Below, one piece after another: positions 63,784 to 64,000 of a DNA stretch of 64,000 nt. The stretch's first letter is position 1. The number at the start of each line of letters is the position of its first letter. This stretch comes from Spirosoma spitsbergense DSM 19989 (GTDB lineage: Bacteria; Bacteroidota; Bacteroidia; Cytophagales; Spirosomataceae), in contig NZ_KB893400.1 of NCBI RefSeq assembly GCF_000374085.1, forward strand, positions 46,754 to 110,753, given 5' to 3'. A program made the translations under genes and the position numbers. Below the pieces are notes generated by a model, which had not been told where the DNA came from, ran no database searches, and saw only the letters and a list, made by a program, of their open reading frames with translations.

Positions 63784-64000
63784 GGGATGGATTGTGGAAT
63801 TGTATTGACTTGCTGAGACGGGATTTTCCGCAGAAAAAATACAAAAATGGCTTCGGTAACTAGTACCGAAGCCATTTTTACTAAATGCTGTAAGCCTGCT
63901 ACTTACTTACTGATGTTACGCATGGTTGATCTATCTGTAGCAACCTCTTTCTAAATTTACTCAAAAACACCACAAAAAGCGCTCATGGAGTTTATATCCC
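63784..64000. other. Gene-free right end of the window
   Basis: About 217 bases after the DUF2480 gene. Apart from the terminator at 63843-63879 nothing is seen; a gene may begin beyond the edge. Confidence 0.4.
63843..63879 (+). terminator. Intrinsic terminator
   Basis: Perfect 16-base arms 63843-63858 and 63864-63879 with a 5-base loop (ACTAG) and a T-run at the end, 59 bases past the DUF2480 stop; it could also act on the other strand. Confidence 0.9.

Noticed and set aside
1..64000. tRNA and rRNA genes, intact insertion sequences, prophage
   Set aside because: No cloverleaf-like stretch, no rRNA sequence, no transposase or phage structural gene was recognised in any gap, though tRNA detection by eye is not exhaustive.

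Overview
The window reads as a chromosomal segment of a Bacteroidota bacterium of the order Cytophagales, most probably Spirosoma or a close relative (inference). The signs are gliding-motility proteins (GldG, GldD), a type IX secretion C-terminal sorting domain, a promoter of the Bacteroidota type (TTTG, 19 bases, TAnnTTTG), DUF2480 and DUF1573 proteins, absence of obvious Shine-Dalgarno sites, and housekeeping genes of roughly 50% GC. No tRNA, rRNA, CRISPR array, intact insertion sequence or prophage was seen.

Bases 1 to about 23.6 kb are an exopolysaccharide/capsule locus. The first 12.6 kb is clearly AT-rich and holds seven glycosyltransferases, a methyltransferase-like protein, an MBOAT/SGNH O-acylation pair and a Wzy-like polymerase. 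Two large genes on the opposite strand follow (a beta-helix protein of pectate-lyase type and a GH99-like hydrolase with a CBM9-like end), then a surface protein with seventeen 17-residue repeats and a small T9SS cargo protein. The locus closes with an undecaprenyl-phosphate sugar transferase set between two Wzi-like outer-membrane proteins. Together they would start, extend, acylate, polymerise, export and trim a surface polysaccharide. Gaps at 3.2-4.0 kb and 7.3-7.9 kb contain only degenerate sequence.

From 23.7 to 36.9 kb are a serine hydrolase, an esterase, a prohibitin-like SPFH protein, a DUF1573 protein, a fused alpha-beta 2-oxoacid dehydrogenase E1, and a partial complex I cluster nuoI-J-K-L-M. 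NuoI carries a long repeat-bearing tail not found in ordinary NuoI. From 36.9 to 48.4 kb are envelope and motility genes (gldG, lptD, an N-acetylmuramoyl-L-alanine amidase, an MCE/MlaD protein, a cytochrome c, gldD) and a biotin-dependent carboxylase beta subunit.

From 48.6 to 51.7 kb lies a three-gene monooxygenase/SDR/hydrolase operon with a palindromic site in front. Then come an AIM24-like protein, gltX, ridA and an App1-like protein. At 56.5-60.6 kb an ECF sigma factor, a membrane-anchored beta-barrel protein, a Rieske lipoprotein, a four-helix histidine-rich membrane protein and a YceI protein form a compact same-strand run that may be a regulated envelope redox unit. A Tet-type MFS exporter, dnaN and a DUF2480 protein close the window.

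The points most worth checking are the NuoI tail repeats, the sigma/barrel/Rieske run, three intergenic hairpins whose arms are short tandem repeats, and the FMO operon with an altered fingerprint. None is proven to be a new system.
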